Source: CAZKFN01 sp964552035 (lineage in GTDB: Bacteria > Bacteroidota > Bacteroidia > Flavobacteriales_E > Vicingaceae). From it: a stretch of 15,313 bases of DNA. Shown piece after piece: positions 8,537 through 14,891 of this stretch; position 1 is the stretch's first letter, and each line of letters starts with the position of its first letter. Position numbers and translations under genes: made by a program. The notes under the pieces are model-generated. The model had not been told where the DNA came from, made no database searches, and saw only the letters and a list, made by a program, of their open reading frames with translations. The stretch lies in assembly GCA_964552035.1 (NCBI GenBank), contig CAZKFN010000055.1:1-15313 (forward strand), in the 5' to 3' direction.

Positions 8537-8564
8537 TTGTAAAAAGAGAATAGACGTACTATTG
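8537..8564 (+). promoter_or_regulatory. Possible promoter of the OmpA-domain lipoprotein gene
   Basis: TTG (8537-8539), a 17-bp spacer, and TACTATTG (8557-8564), one mismatch from TAnnTTTG. The spacing fits the Bacteroidota -33/-7 arrangement, and the predicted leader is about 30 nt. A 12-bp perfect palindrome, TATAATATTATA (8585-8596), lies between it and the ATG. Confidence 0.3.
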
Positions 8565-8601
8565 TATGTATATTGAGTGTAGAATATAATATTATAATAA
8601 G

Positions 8602-9603
8602 ATGAAAAAATATGTCGTTACCGCTATTTTATTAGCCTCTTTTTTATTTGCTTGTGTACCTGCAAAAAAGGTGGAGGATTTAAAAGCAAAAAAAGAATTA
8701 TGTGAAGAGCAAAGAGCTGCTTTGAAAGATGATAACCGCCAGCTTCAAGAAAAGGTAACTGAGTATGAATCAGAGCTCGAAGACTTAAGAAAAAGGCATA
8801 AGGCTTTGTTAAGTGATACCACTGTTCAGGGTAGGTCTTTACGTGTGATGACAAGAAATTATGATCAGTTAAACGATACATATGAACTTTTATTAAAGAA
8901 AAATAAAGAGCTTCTTTCTGGAAATCAACAGGAAACAGAGGGTTTGTTTAGCGATTTGCAAAAATCACAAACTGAATTGCAAAAACAATCAGATGCTTTA
9001 GAAGAGACTCGTAAGAATCTTGCGGAGAAACAAAAAAGATTAGCCGATATTGAATCAAAACTTCAATCAAGAGAGCAGCGAGTTTATGAATTAGAGCAAA
9101 TCTTACACTCAAAAGATTCTACGGTAAATGCATTAAGGTCTAAAGTTCAAGATGCTTTGTTAGGATTTGAAAATGAAGGTTTAAGTATAGAACAAAAAAA
9201 TGGGAAGGTTTATGTATCTCTAGATGAAAGCTTGTTATTTGCTTCTGGTAGCTATCAAGTAGACAGTAAAGGGAAAAAAGTACTTCAAACGCTAGGGGGA
9301 GTATTGGAAAAAAATAGAGATGTGAATGTACTTGTAGAAGGACATACTGACAATGTGCCTTATAACGGAAGTGGTGTAATTAAAGATAACTGGGACTTAA
9401 GTGTATTAAGGGCAACTTCTGTTGTGAAAATTATTTTAGAAAACAATACCATTGAGCCCAATCGTATTTCAGCTTCAGGTAAAGGAGAATTTCTACCTTT
9501 AGCGTCTAATGAAACAGCTTCGGGTAGAAAAGAAAATAGGAGAACAGAAATTATTTTAACCCCTAAGTTGGACGAGTTATTTGAGATTTTAGAGACCAAT
9601 TAA
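8602..9603 (+). CDS. OmpA-domain coiled-coil lipoprotein
   Basis: The 333-residue product starts with a lipoprotein signal, MKKYVVTAILLASFLFAC, with the lipidated Cys at 18. A long coiled coil follows (about 22-185, repeated Glu, Leu, Lys and Gln), and then a C-terminal OmpA peptidoglycan-binding domain (about 200-320). The OmpA domain shows SLDESLLFASGSYQV, VLVEGHTDNVPY (His248, Asp250), DLSVLRATSVV and ENRRTEIILTP. These include the Asp and Arg positions that hold diaminopimelate in the family. It should be anchored in the outer membrane and tether it to peptidoglycan, with the coiled coil spanning the periplasm. The gene may be read from its own promoter or with exoIII, and ends before a hairpin at 9645-9667. 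OmpA-like peptidoglycan association is family knowledge; the specific role in this cell is unknown. Confidence 0.92.
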   Translation: MKKYVVTAILLASFLFACVPAKKVEDLKAKKELCEEQRAALKDDNRQLQEKVTEYESELEDLRKRHKALLSDTTVQGRSLRVMTRNYDQLNDTYELLLKKNKELLSGNQQETEGLFSDLQKSQTELQKQSDALEETRKNLAEKQKRLADIESKLQSREQRVYELEQILHSKDSTVNALRSKVQDALLGFENEGLSIEQKNGKVYVSLDESLLFASGSYQVDSKGKKVLQTLGGVLEKNRDVNVLVEGHTDNVPYNGSGVIKDNWDLSVLRATSVVKIILENNTIEPNRISASGKGEFLPLASNETASGRKENRRTEIILTPKLDELFEILETN

Positions 9604-9629
9604 TCTTTAAGAAAATAAATAAAAGTTGC

Positions 9630-9682
9630 CATCTCAAAATGATGCCCCTTTCTATAAATGAGAGGGGTATTTAAAAGAGATG
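9630..9682. terminator. Compound hairpin between convergent ompA-like and glyS genes
   Basis: An inner stem CCCCTTTC (9645-9652) pairs with GAGAGGGG (9660-9667) around a 7-nt loop, with one G-U pair when read as plus-strand RNA. An outer 6-bp stem CATCTC (9630-9635) pairs with GAGATG (9677-9682). It lies between two convergent genes, so it probably ends one or both transcripts. The lack of an adjacent T-tract on either strand makes it a weak or Rho-assisted terminator. Confidence 0.5.
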
Positions 9683-9765
9683 AGAAAAAATGGCGCTGAG
9701 GAATAAATGAAAAGGTCTTACTCATGTAAATTAATTTCACAAAGAGTAACGCTGCATTTCGTCAT

Positions 9766-11304
9766 TTATAAACCACCTACTTTAGTTTCAACTATTTTGG
9801 TTTCTATAATCTTATTAAGTTTTTGAATTTCCACTCTTTCTTGTTGCATACTGTCCCTATCTCTAATTGTTACTGTATTATCTTCTATACTTTGGTGATC
9901 TACTGTAATAGATAGAGGAGTTCCAATAGCATCTTGCCTTCTATACCTTTTTCCTATAGAATCTTTTTCATCGTATTGGCAGCTGAATGAGACTTTCAAT
10001 TCGTCAAAGATTTCTCTAGCTTTCCCAGGTAGGTTATCTTTTCTCATTAAAGGCATTATTGCTGCTTTATAAGGAGCTAAAGCGTATGGAAGTTTCATTA
10101 CCACTCGTTGAGAGCCGTCTTCTAAAGTTTCATTTTGAATTGAAGCTGAGAGTATAGCTAAAAACAACCTGTCTAAACCAATTGAGGTTTCAACAACGTA
10201 AGGGATATAACTTTCATTAATTTCAGGATCAAAATATTGCAATTTTTTCCCTGAAAACTCTTGATGTTGTTTTAGATCAAAGTCAGTTCGAGAGTGTATT
10301 CCTTCAAGTTCTTTAAATCCAAATGGAAAATCGAATTCTATATCAGTTGCAGCATTGGCGTAGTGTGCCATTTTTACATGGTCATGAAAGCGGTATTTTC
10401 CTTTGTCAAAGCCTAAATCATAATGCCATTTTATTCTTTCTTCTTTCCAGTATTCATACCATTTCATTTCTTCCCCAGGTCGTACAAAAAATTGCATTTC
10501 CATTTGTTCAAATTCTCGCATTCTGAATACAAATTGTCGAGCAATAATCTCATTTCTAAAAGCTTTCCCAATTTGTGCAATTCCAAATGGAACTTTCATT
10601 CTTGCTGTCTTTTGAACATTCAAAAAGTTAACGAATATTCCTTGTGCTGTTTCAGGACGAAGATATATTTTGCTAGCACCTTCTGCAGTGGCCCCTATTT
10701 CTGTACTAAACATAAGGTTGAATTGTCTTACATCAGTCCAATTTTTAGAGCCGCTTATGGGATCAGAAATATCCAAGTCTATGATGATTTGTTTCACTTC
10801 ATTCAAATCATCATTGTCCATGGCCTTTTTAAAGCGAAAGTTGGTACTGTCTATTTGTTCTTGATAACGTATTATTCTTGCATTGGTAGATCTATATTCA
10901 TTTTCGTTAAAAGTATCGCCAAAACGCTTTTTAGCTTTACTAATTTCTTTATCGATTTTCTTTTGAACTTTTTCAACCCAGTCTTCAATAAGTACATCTG
11001 CTCTATATCTTTTTTTAGAGTCTTTATTGTCAATTAAGGGGTCATTAAAAGCAGCTGTGTGGCCTGATGCTTCCCAAGTAGTTGGGTGCATAAAGATGGA
11101 AGCATCTATACCGACAATTTCTTCGTGCATTTGCACCATACTTTTCCACCAACGCTGTTTAATGTTGTTTTTTAGCTCACTCCCCAAAGGCCCGTAATCA
11201 TATACTGCACTTAGTCCATCATAAATTTCAGAGGAAGGAAAAATAAAGCCATACTCCTTAGCATGACTAATAATTGTTTTTAAATTTTCTTCTTGATTTG
11301 CCAT
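9766..11304 (-). CDS. glyS: Glycyl-tRNA synthetase, single-chain type
   Basis: A complete 512-residue class II synthetase that charges tRNA-Gly with glycine. It is the dimeric single-chain (glyQS) form rather than the alpha2-beta2 form. The start MANQEENLKTIISHAKEYGFIFPSSEIY and YDYGPLG (36-42) are typical. Catalytic motifs are clear: LRPETAQGIFVNF (215-227), motif 2 IGKAFRNEIIARQFVFRMREFEQMEMQFF (starting at 245), the segment MAHYANAATDIEFDFPFG (312-329), and motif 3 YVVETSIGLDRLFLA (369-383). The C-terminal anticodon-binding domain begins near LPYALAPYKAAIMPL (405-419). A Lys/Glu-rich helical insertion occupies about 108-175. The ATG at 11304 lies only 4 nt after a -7 box, predicting a leaderless mRNA. 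An intrinsic terminator upstream isolates it from the lipoprotein gene, so it is probably its own transcription unit. Confidence 0.97.
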   Translation of the reverse strand: MANQEENLKTIISHAKEYGFIFPSSEIYDGLSAVYDYGPLGSELKNNIKQRWWKSMVQMHEEIVGIDASIFMHPTTWEASGHTAAFNDPLIDNKDSKKRYRADVLIEDWVEKVQKKIDKEISKAKKRFGDTFNENEYRSTNARIIRYQEQIDSTNFRFKKAMDNDDLNEVKQIIIDLDISDPISGSKNWTDVRQFNLMFSTEIGATAEGASKIYLRPETAQGIFVNFLNVQKTARMKVPFGIAQIGKAFRNEIIARQFVFRMREFEQMEMQFFVRPGEEMKWYEYWKEERIKWHYDLGFDKGKYRFHDHVKMAHYANAATDIEFDFPFGFKELEGIHSRTDFDLKQHQEFSGKKLQYFDPEINESYIPYVVETSIGLDRLFLAILSASIQNETLEDGSQRVVMKLPYALAPYKAAIMPLMRKDNLPGKAREIFDELKVSFSCQYDEKDSIGKRYRRQDAIGTPLSITVDHQSIEDNTVTIRDRDSMQQERVEIQKLNKIIETKIVETKVGGL

Positions 11305-11308
11305 ATCA

Positions 11309-11316
11309 CAAAAATA
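11309..11316 (-). promoter_or_regulatory. -7 box TATTTTTG of glyS
   Basis: Exact TAnnTTTG match on the minus strand, ending 4 nt before the glyS ATG. Transcription starting about 5 nt downstream of the box would begin at the start codon itself. No clear TTG -33 element is visible. Confidence 0.45.
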
Positions 11317-11351
11317 AGTTTTGCTTCCTAAAATACATAAAATAGTAAGAT

Positions 11352-11378
11352 AAAAAAAAGCCCCATAATAGGGGCTTT
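11352..11378 (-). terminator. Intrinsic terminator after the distal lipoprotein gene
   Basis: Read on the minus strand, AAAGCCCC and GGGGCTTT form a perfect 8-bp stem (11371-11378 with 11357-11364) around a 6-nt loop. A run of 8 T (11352-11359) overlaps the end of the stem. It lies 19 nt after the stop of the lipoprotein gene and just upstream of the glyS promoter box. Confidence 0.9.
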
Positions 11379-11397
11379 AAAAATTAAATTTAAGCTA

Positions 11398-12300
11398 TTA
11401 GTTGTAATCTTTAGTACTCTCCTCATGATGTAAAGTTCCAGAAATGAAGACTGGAGGACCTTCAACAATAGTTTTATTCTTCATATTAAACTGAACTAAT
11501 TCAACTTCATCAAGAATTACATTGTTTTTGTCAATGAATGTAACATCACCAGCTATGGAAGTATAGTATTCTGCTACTTTTTCGCCTGTATCAGTATCTT
11601 CAGTGAATTTAACTAATACTACAAGGGAACTTCCGCTTCCTCTTACAATTTGTGTATGAATTAAGTCTTTAATTTCGGACACATTGTTGTATTGAAATAC
11701 ATAAACAATGAAGTTGATAGGATTTCCAATGCTATAAATTTCATTACGTTGTTGATAATCTTCTAAATCTCCAAAGTCTCCAGATATACCAATAAAGGTA
11801 TTAAGGTTTTTAGCGACAGAATTCAAGAATCCAACGGAATCAGTAATCAAAGCATTACTAAAAGTTAGCTCAATAGTTTCATCTCCTAGGCCAACAGAAT
11901 CTCCAAGTTCGGTATGAATTGTTCCTCCTCCAGTTGTAAATAGATAAGAAGAGTTTACAATAAATTCATTCCCTTTAATAAGTGGGTCTGTAATACCTTT
12001 GTTAGCATCTCCTTCAGGTCTAATATCATCTGAGTGCTGTCCTGGAGGATAGAAAACAATATTATTTCCATTTCCAGTAAAAGTTCCAGAGCCTGCACTA
12101 GAGGTTGTCGAACCTGTAGAGACGTCAGCTTTAAATCCAAGGGTCTCATATTTTTGTAGTACTAAGTCTGAATTTTCGGCTCGGTCTATTCTTTCTTCCA
12201 TTTCTTCTATTTGTTTATCACAAGAAACGGTAAAAAATAAGATTGCCATTAAAAAGGCACCTAATAGATTTCGGAGCATGTTGTAGTTTTTATTTTTCAT
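11398..12300 (-). CDS. Secreted lipoprotein, paralogue of the upstream neighbour, unknown function
   Basis: The 300-residue product has a lipoprotein signal ending FFTVSC with the lipidated Cys at 27, then a short acidic helix (DKQIEEMEERIDRAE). Next is a beta-rich, Gly/Ser/Thr-rich body with the motif STTSSAGSGTFTGNG at 64-78. Other segments recur in the neighbouring gene at 12420-13292: NEFIVNSSYLFTTGGG (111-126), LNTFIGISGDF (166-176), INFIVYVFQYN (195-205) and IAGDVTF (249-255). Both proteins also place the lipid Cys at 27, so they are tandem paralogues over most of their length. I do not recognise the family. The gene has its own -7 box and its own terminator, so it may be transcribed separately. 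A second in-frame ATG at 12279 would still leave a usable signal peptide. Surface exposure is possible but not shown. Confidence 0.85.
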   Translation of the reverse strand: MKNKNYNMLRNLLGAFLMAILFFTVSCDKQIEEMEERIDRAENSDLVLQKYETLGFKADVSTGSTTSSAGSGTFTGNGNNIVFYPPGQHSDDIRPEGDANKGITDPLIKGNEFIVNSSYLFTTGGGTIHTELGDSVGLGDETIELTFSNALITDSVGFLNSVAKNLNTFIGISGDFGDLEDYQQRNEIYSIGNPINFIVYVFQYNNVSEIKDLIHTQIVRGSGSSLVVLVKFTEDTDTGEKVAEYYTSIAGDVTFIDKNNVILDEVELVQFNMKNKTIVEGPPVFISGTLHHEESTKDYN

Positions 12301-12333
12301 AATTTATAAAGTTCTGATATTAACAGTACTTCG

Positions 12334-12341
12334 CAAAGATA
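12334..12341 (-). promoter_or_regulatory. -7 box TATCTTTG of the distal lipoprotein gene
   Basis: Exact TAnnTTTG match on the minus strand, 33 nt before the ATG at 12300 and just after the preceding gene's terminator. No TTG -33 element is clear. Confidence 0.4.
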
Positions 12342-12372
12342 ATTATAAAAATGATATATAAGTAATTAAATT

Positions 12373-12403
12373 AAAAAAAAGCCCCAAAAAGGAGCTTTTT
12401 TTT
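12373..12403 (-). terminator. Intrinsic terminator after the proximal lipoprotein gene
   Basis: A 13-bp stem, 12391-12403 with 12373-12385, and a 5-nt loop, flanked by an A-run and a T-run. On the minus strand the stem is AAAAAAAAGCTCC with GGGGCTTTTTTTT, complete with one U-G pair; on the plus strand the same position is an A-C mismatch. This indicates that the minus strand is the functional one. It lies 17 nt after the stop codon of the gene at 12420-13292. Confidence 0.9.
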
Positions 12404-12419
12404 TAATTATACCAATTAA

Positions 12420-13292
12420 TCATAGTTCGTCGTCGGAATCAAATTCAAAAAAGAAACTTCCAAAAGTTCCACATTCTAGGGATGCAGAAAGATTTACAGT
12501 TTGTCCTTCTAAACCATCTTCGTTTTCATTAAGTTTCTTCATTTTTACGTTGGAGGCACTAACATTTGCTCCATTGAAATGAACATTTCCAGATGTGGCA
12601 AAGAACAAATCAATGTCATCTACGGAAGCTTCTCCCTTTGAGTTGTTTTTAAATCTAACAGCTAAAATATAGGCATTTTTATCTACGTTTTCGTTGCTAA
12701 AGCTTTCAAAACTTCCAATTCTTGTTCCTCCATTATAGGAAAAAACATATAGAATTAGTCCAAGAGGATTGTCTAAATCTCCTTCAAAGTCATAAGGATC
12801 AAAGTCACCAGCAACACCAATAAATGCATCTAGTTTCTCATCTGAAGGGGCATCTGTCATGCCAAATATATCTGAGGACAAGCAAAATCCAAAGGCGATA
12901 TTATAGTTATCACTTCCCAATCTTACTGAACCACCACCAGATAAAAAGTTAAATATTGAATTGATTACAAAGCTGTCGTCATTTGATTTTGGATCTGTAA
13001 ATGAAGGGCCTTCTGATGACGGGGATGAAAATTCTGAATTTTCTGATATTCCTCCTGGTGTGAAGGTAATATCAGAACTTCCATTACCCGTAAACGTTCC
13101 TGAACCAGCGCTTGATGTCGTACTTGTGCTGGATACCTCTCCAGTAAAGTGAAGGGCTTTAAATTTTGTGAACTTACTTTTTTTACCTGGCACGCTATCC
13201 GATTCCTTTTCACATGATGTTGTGAAAAGAAATACAGATAAAAGTGCAAGGCCTAAGGCACTGACAATTGATCTGTATTTCATTGTTTTCAT
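12420..13292 (-). CDS. Secreted lipoprotein, paralogue of the downstream neighbour, unknown function
   Basis: The 290-residue product has a lipoprotein signal, ALGLALLSVFLFTTSC, with the lipidated Cys at 27, followed by a Ser/Lys-rich linker. The motif STTSSAGSGTFTGNG occupies 57-71 and is identical to that of the neighbouring lipoprotein. Other corresponding segments are DSFVINSIFNFLSGGG (106-121), LDAFIGVAGDF (154-164), LGLILYVFSYN (177-187) and ATSGNVHF (232-239). The C-terminus is unusually acidic and Phe-rich (GSFFFEFDSDDEL). I do not recognise the family. An alternative ATG at 13283 is possible. The gap to the upstream barrel gene is 55 bp with no hairpin, so the two may be co-transcribed, although TATATTTA at 13333-13340 is one base off a -7 box. 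A strong terminator follows. Confidence 0.85.
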   Translation of the reverse strand: MKTMKYRSIVSALGLALLSVFLFTTSCEKESDSVPGKKSKFTKFKALHFTGEVSSTSTTSSAGSGTFTGNGSSDITFTPGGISENSEFSSPSSEGPSFTDPKSNDDSFVINSIFNFLSGGGSVRLGSDNYNIAFGFCLSSDIFGMTDAPSDEKLDAFIGVAGDFDPYDFEGDLDNPLGLILYVFSYNGGTRIGSFESFSNENVDKNAYILAVRFKNNSKGEASVDDIDLFFATSGNVHFNGANVSASNVKMKKLNENEDGLEGQTVNLSASLECGTFGSFFFEFDSDDEL

Positions 13293-13347
13293 ATTGTTAA
13301 ATTTTGGTGTTTATGTAGTTCTTATTTTACAGTAAATATACTACTTT

Positions 13348-14019
13348 TTAGAATAAGAAACCTAAACGAATTCCAGATTGGAAGTTTGGACCTAATTGGA
13401 AACTACTTCCATGTTCTATTTCAACATCTTTAATACCTGGCTCTTCAGTAGATCTCTTTGTTTTACTATCACTAACAAATAGGAACCCAAACCCGATTTC
13501 TGTACCCATGTACATGTTTTTAGTGAAATACCAATCAGTACCTAAAAGAAGATTTAAGCCTACTCCAATATTCCCATTTTTTTCGGTAACCTCATAAACT
13601 TTTCCATTGAAATCATCATCAAATGAGATGTTTTTATTTTTTAGCATTGTGAAGTTAATCTCACCTCCTATATAAGGTGAAAGCCTGTCTGTGCCACCAA
13701 AATGCTTTTCAACTCCAGGGCTTAGTGATAAACCAAACTCACTATCTTTATTTTGATACTCATTGTCGTCAGAATATTTAGTTGGGTCTGCTTTTCTTGA
13801 AGAACTGCTAATTGATACGCCTAGTCTTAATGCCATATCATCAGCAATAAACTGCCTGTACTTAATCTTGCTGATTGAAATAGGTGCGCCACCCATTGGA
13901 GCAAAGTTCATCTCAATGTTATGATGACCTTCGGAAGCTTTGAAATCTTGCGCTTCTGCTTGGTTGGTGGTTAACAAACCTACTGCTATAGCTGCAATAA
14001 ATAATACTTTCTTTTTCAT
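13348..14019 (-). CDS. Small outer-membrane beta-barrel protein
   Basis: The 223-residue product has a signal peptide, MKKKVLFIAAIAVGLLTTNQ followed by AEAQ, with likely cleavage after Ala23. Alternating strands typical of the 8-stranded OmpA/OmpX-like porin-family fold (OMP_b-brl) follow: MALRLGVSISSSS, FGLSLSPGVEKHF, LSPYIGGEINFTM, NIGVGLNLLLGTDWYF, MYMGTEIGFGFLF and QSGIRLGFLF. It ends in Phe, as expected for an outer-membrane barrel. It is the first gene of a minus-strand group with the two lipoprotein paralogues, so a shared envelope task is plausible but is inference. No enzyme or transport motif is visible. A -7 box lies 39 nt upstream, and an imperfect inverted repeat lies about 100 bp upstream. 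Confidence 0.88.
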   Translation of the reverse strand: MKKKVLFIAAIAVGLLTTNQAEAQDFKASEGHHNIEMNFAPMGGAPISISKIKYRQFIADDMALRLGVSISSSSRKADPTKYSDDNEYQNKDSEFGLSLSPGVEKHFGGTDRLSPYIGGEINFTMLKNKNISFDDDFNGKVYEVTEKNGNIGVGLNLLLGTDWYFTKNMYMGTEIGFGFLFVSDSKTKRSTEEPGIKDVEIEHGSSFQLGPNFQSGIRLGFLF

Positions 14020-14058
14020 GGTTGATAAGTTTTTGTTTATAAAAAATTATATTAACGC

Positions 14059-14066
14059 CAAACGTA
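14059..14066 (-). promoter_or_regulatory. -7 box TACGTTTG of the small barrel gene
   Basis: Exact TAnnTTTG match on the minus strand, 39 nt before the ATG at 14019. No TTG -33 element is clear. Confidence 0.4.
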
Positions 14067-14119
14067 GTAAAAAAAAGTTAATACTTCGTTAAAAAAAAAG
14101 AAAAGTTGTCAAATAAAAT

Positions 14120-14154
14120 TACAATACAATAAAAGTTAATGTATTGATATTGTA
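14120..14154. repeat. Imperfect inverted repeat between divergent genes
   Basis: TACAATACAAT (14120-14130) faces ATTGATATTGTA (14143-14154). The 11-bp arms pair fully apart from one bulged A (14147), around a 12-nt loop. It lies in the 280-bp gap between the divergent small barrel and DUF3109 genes, with no T-tract. It could be an operator for either gene. Confidence 0.35.
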
Positions 14155-14286
14155 TGTTATTATTCTAGTTGTTAGTTGTTTGTAATCTAAAACATTAAAT
14201 TTTGAAACAATTGCTTATTTTTTAACATCTTTATTGTTGATAAGATTATACAAGAATTTATTTCACTTAAATTTAATAAGTAGTGT

Positions 14287-14294
14287 TACTTTTG
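14287..14294 (+). promoter_or_regulatory. -7 box TACTTTTG of the DUF3109 gene
   Basis: Exact TAnnTTTG match ending 5 nt before the ATG at 14300, predicting transcription from about the start codon and therefore a leaderless mRNA. The position favours the ATG at 14300 over the in-frame upstream ATG at 14234. The -33 region offers only TTTC (14261-14264). Confidence 0.45.
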
Positions 14295-14299
14295 TACTT

Positions 14300-14875
14300 A
14301 TGATAGAAGTAGATGGAATTTTGCTTTCAGAGGATATCTTCGAGTCTTATTTTGTATGCGATTTGTCTGCATGCAAAGGAGCTTGTTGTGTTGAGGGAGA
14401 TTCGGGCGCACCTCTTAAATTGGAAGAAATAGGCAGCATTGAAGAAAATTTAAAAGAGATTTTACCTTTTTTATCCGAAGAGGGGCGAATAACCATAAAG
14501 GAAAGAGGAGTGTATGAAGTAGATGTAGATGGTGATTACGTAACGACCCTAAATAATGGCAAGGAGTGTGCTTTTACTACTTTTGATGAAAATGGCACGG
14601 CTCTTTGTGGTATAGAAGCTGCTTATAGGGCAGGGAAGACCAATTTTAAGAAACCTATCTCCTGCCATTTATACCCCATTCGAGTTAATGAATTAAAACA
14701 CTACTCTGCTTTAAATTATCATCGTTGGTCTATCTGCGATTCAGCAAGAGAATGTGGAGCTAAATTAAAAATAAAAATTTACCAATTTGCAAAGGAGGCT
14801 CTCATTAGGGAATATGGTGAAGAATTCTATGAGAAACTTGTTGAAGTTAATCGATTATTAGAGAAAAGAAAGTAA
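14300..14875 (+). CDS. DUF3109 family cysteine-rich protein
   Basis: With the ATG at 14300 the product is 191 residues and starts MIEVDGILLSEDIFESYFVC, the form usual for this Bacteroidota family. Nine cysteines are grouped: CDLSACKGACC (20-30), then GDSGAPL, Cys90, Cys103 (ALCGIEAAYRAGK), KPISCHLYPIRV (Cys122), and CDSARECG (146, 152). The pattern resembles YkgJ-type CxxxCxxxCC metal-binding proteins, so binding of zinc or an iron-sulfur cluster is plausible; the biochemical role of DUF3109 is not known. An in-frame ATG 66 nt upstream (14234) would add a hydrophobic 22-residue extension and would place a -7 box inside the gene, so I reject it. The gene ends 16 nt before the convergent ispG stop with no clear terminator. 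Confidence 0.9.
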   Translation: MIEVDGILLSEDIFESYFVCDLSACKGACCVEGDSGAPLKLEEIGSIEENLKEILPFLSEEGRITIKERGVYEVDVDGDYVTTLNNGKECAFTTFDENGTALCGIEAAYRAGKTNFKKPISCHLYPIRVNELKHYSALNYHRWSICDSARECGAKLKIKIYQFAKEALIREYGEEFYEKLVEVNRLLEKRK

Positions 14876-14891
14876 AGTTTAATTCTTTGGT

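Noticed and set aside
10423..11037. A 204-codon open frame on the plus strand antisense to glyS
   Set aside because: It lies wholly inside glyS, and its translation is a Phe/Ser/Ile-rich string with no domain character, as expected from the complement of a Lys/Glu-rich gene.
12961..13249. Overlapping open frames of 63 and 94 codons inside the proximal lipoprotein gene
   Set aside because: They are shadows of the Ser/Gly-rich coding region; neither has a promoter box or protein-like composition.
14864..14887. Possible bidirectional terminator between the DUF3109 and ispG genes (AAAGAA/TTCTTT)
   Set aside because: The stem is 6 bp, A-T rich and has a long loop, which is too weak to support.
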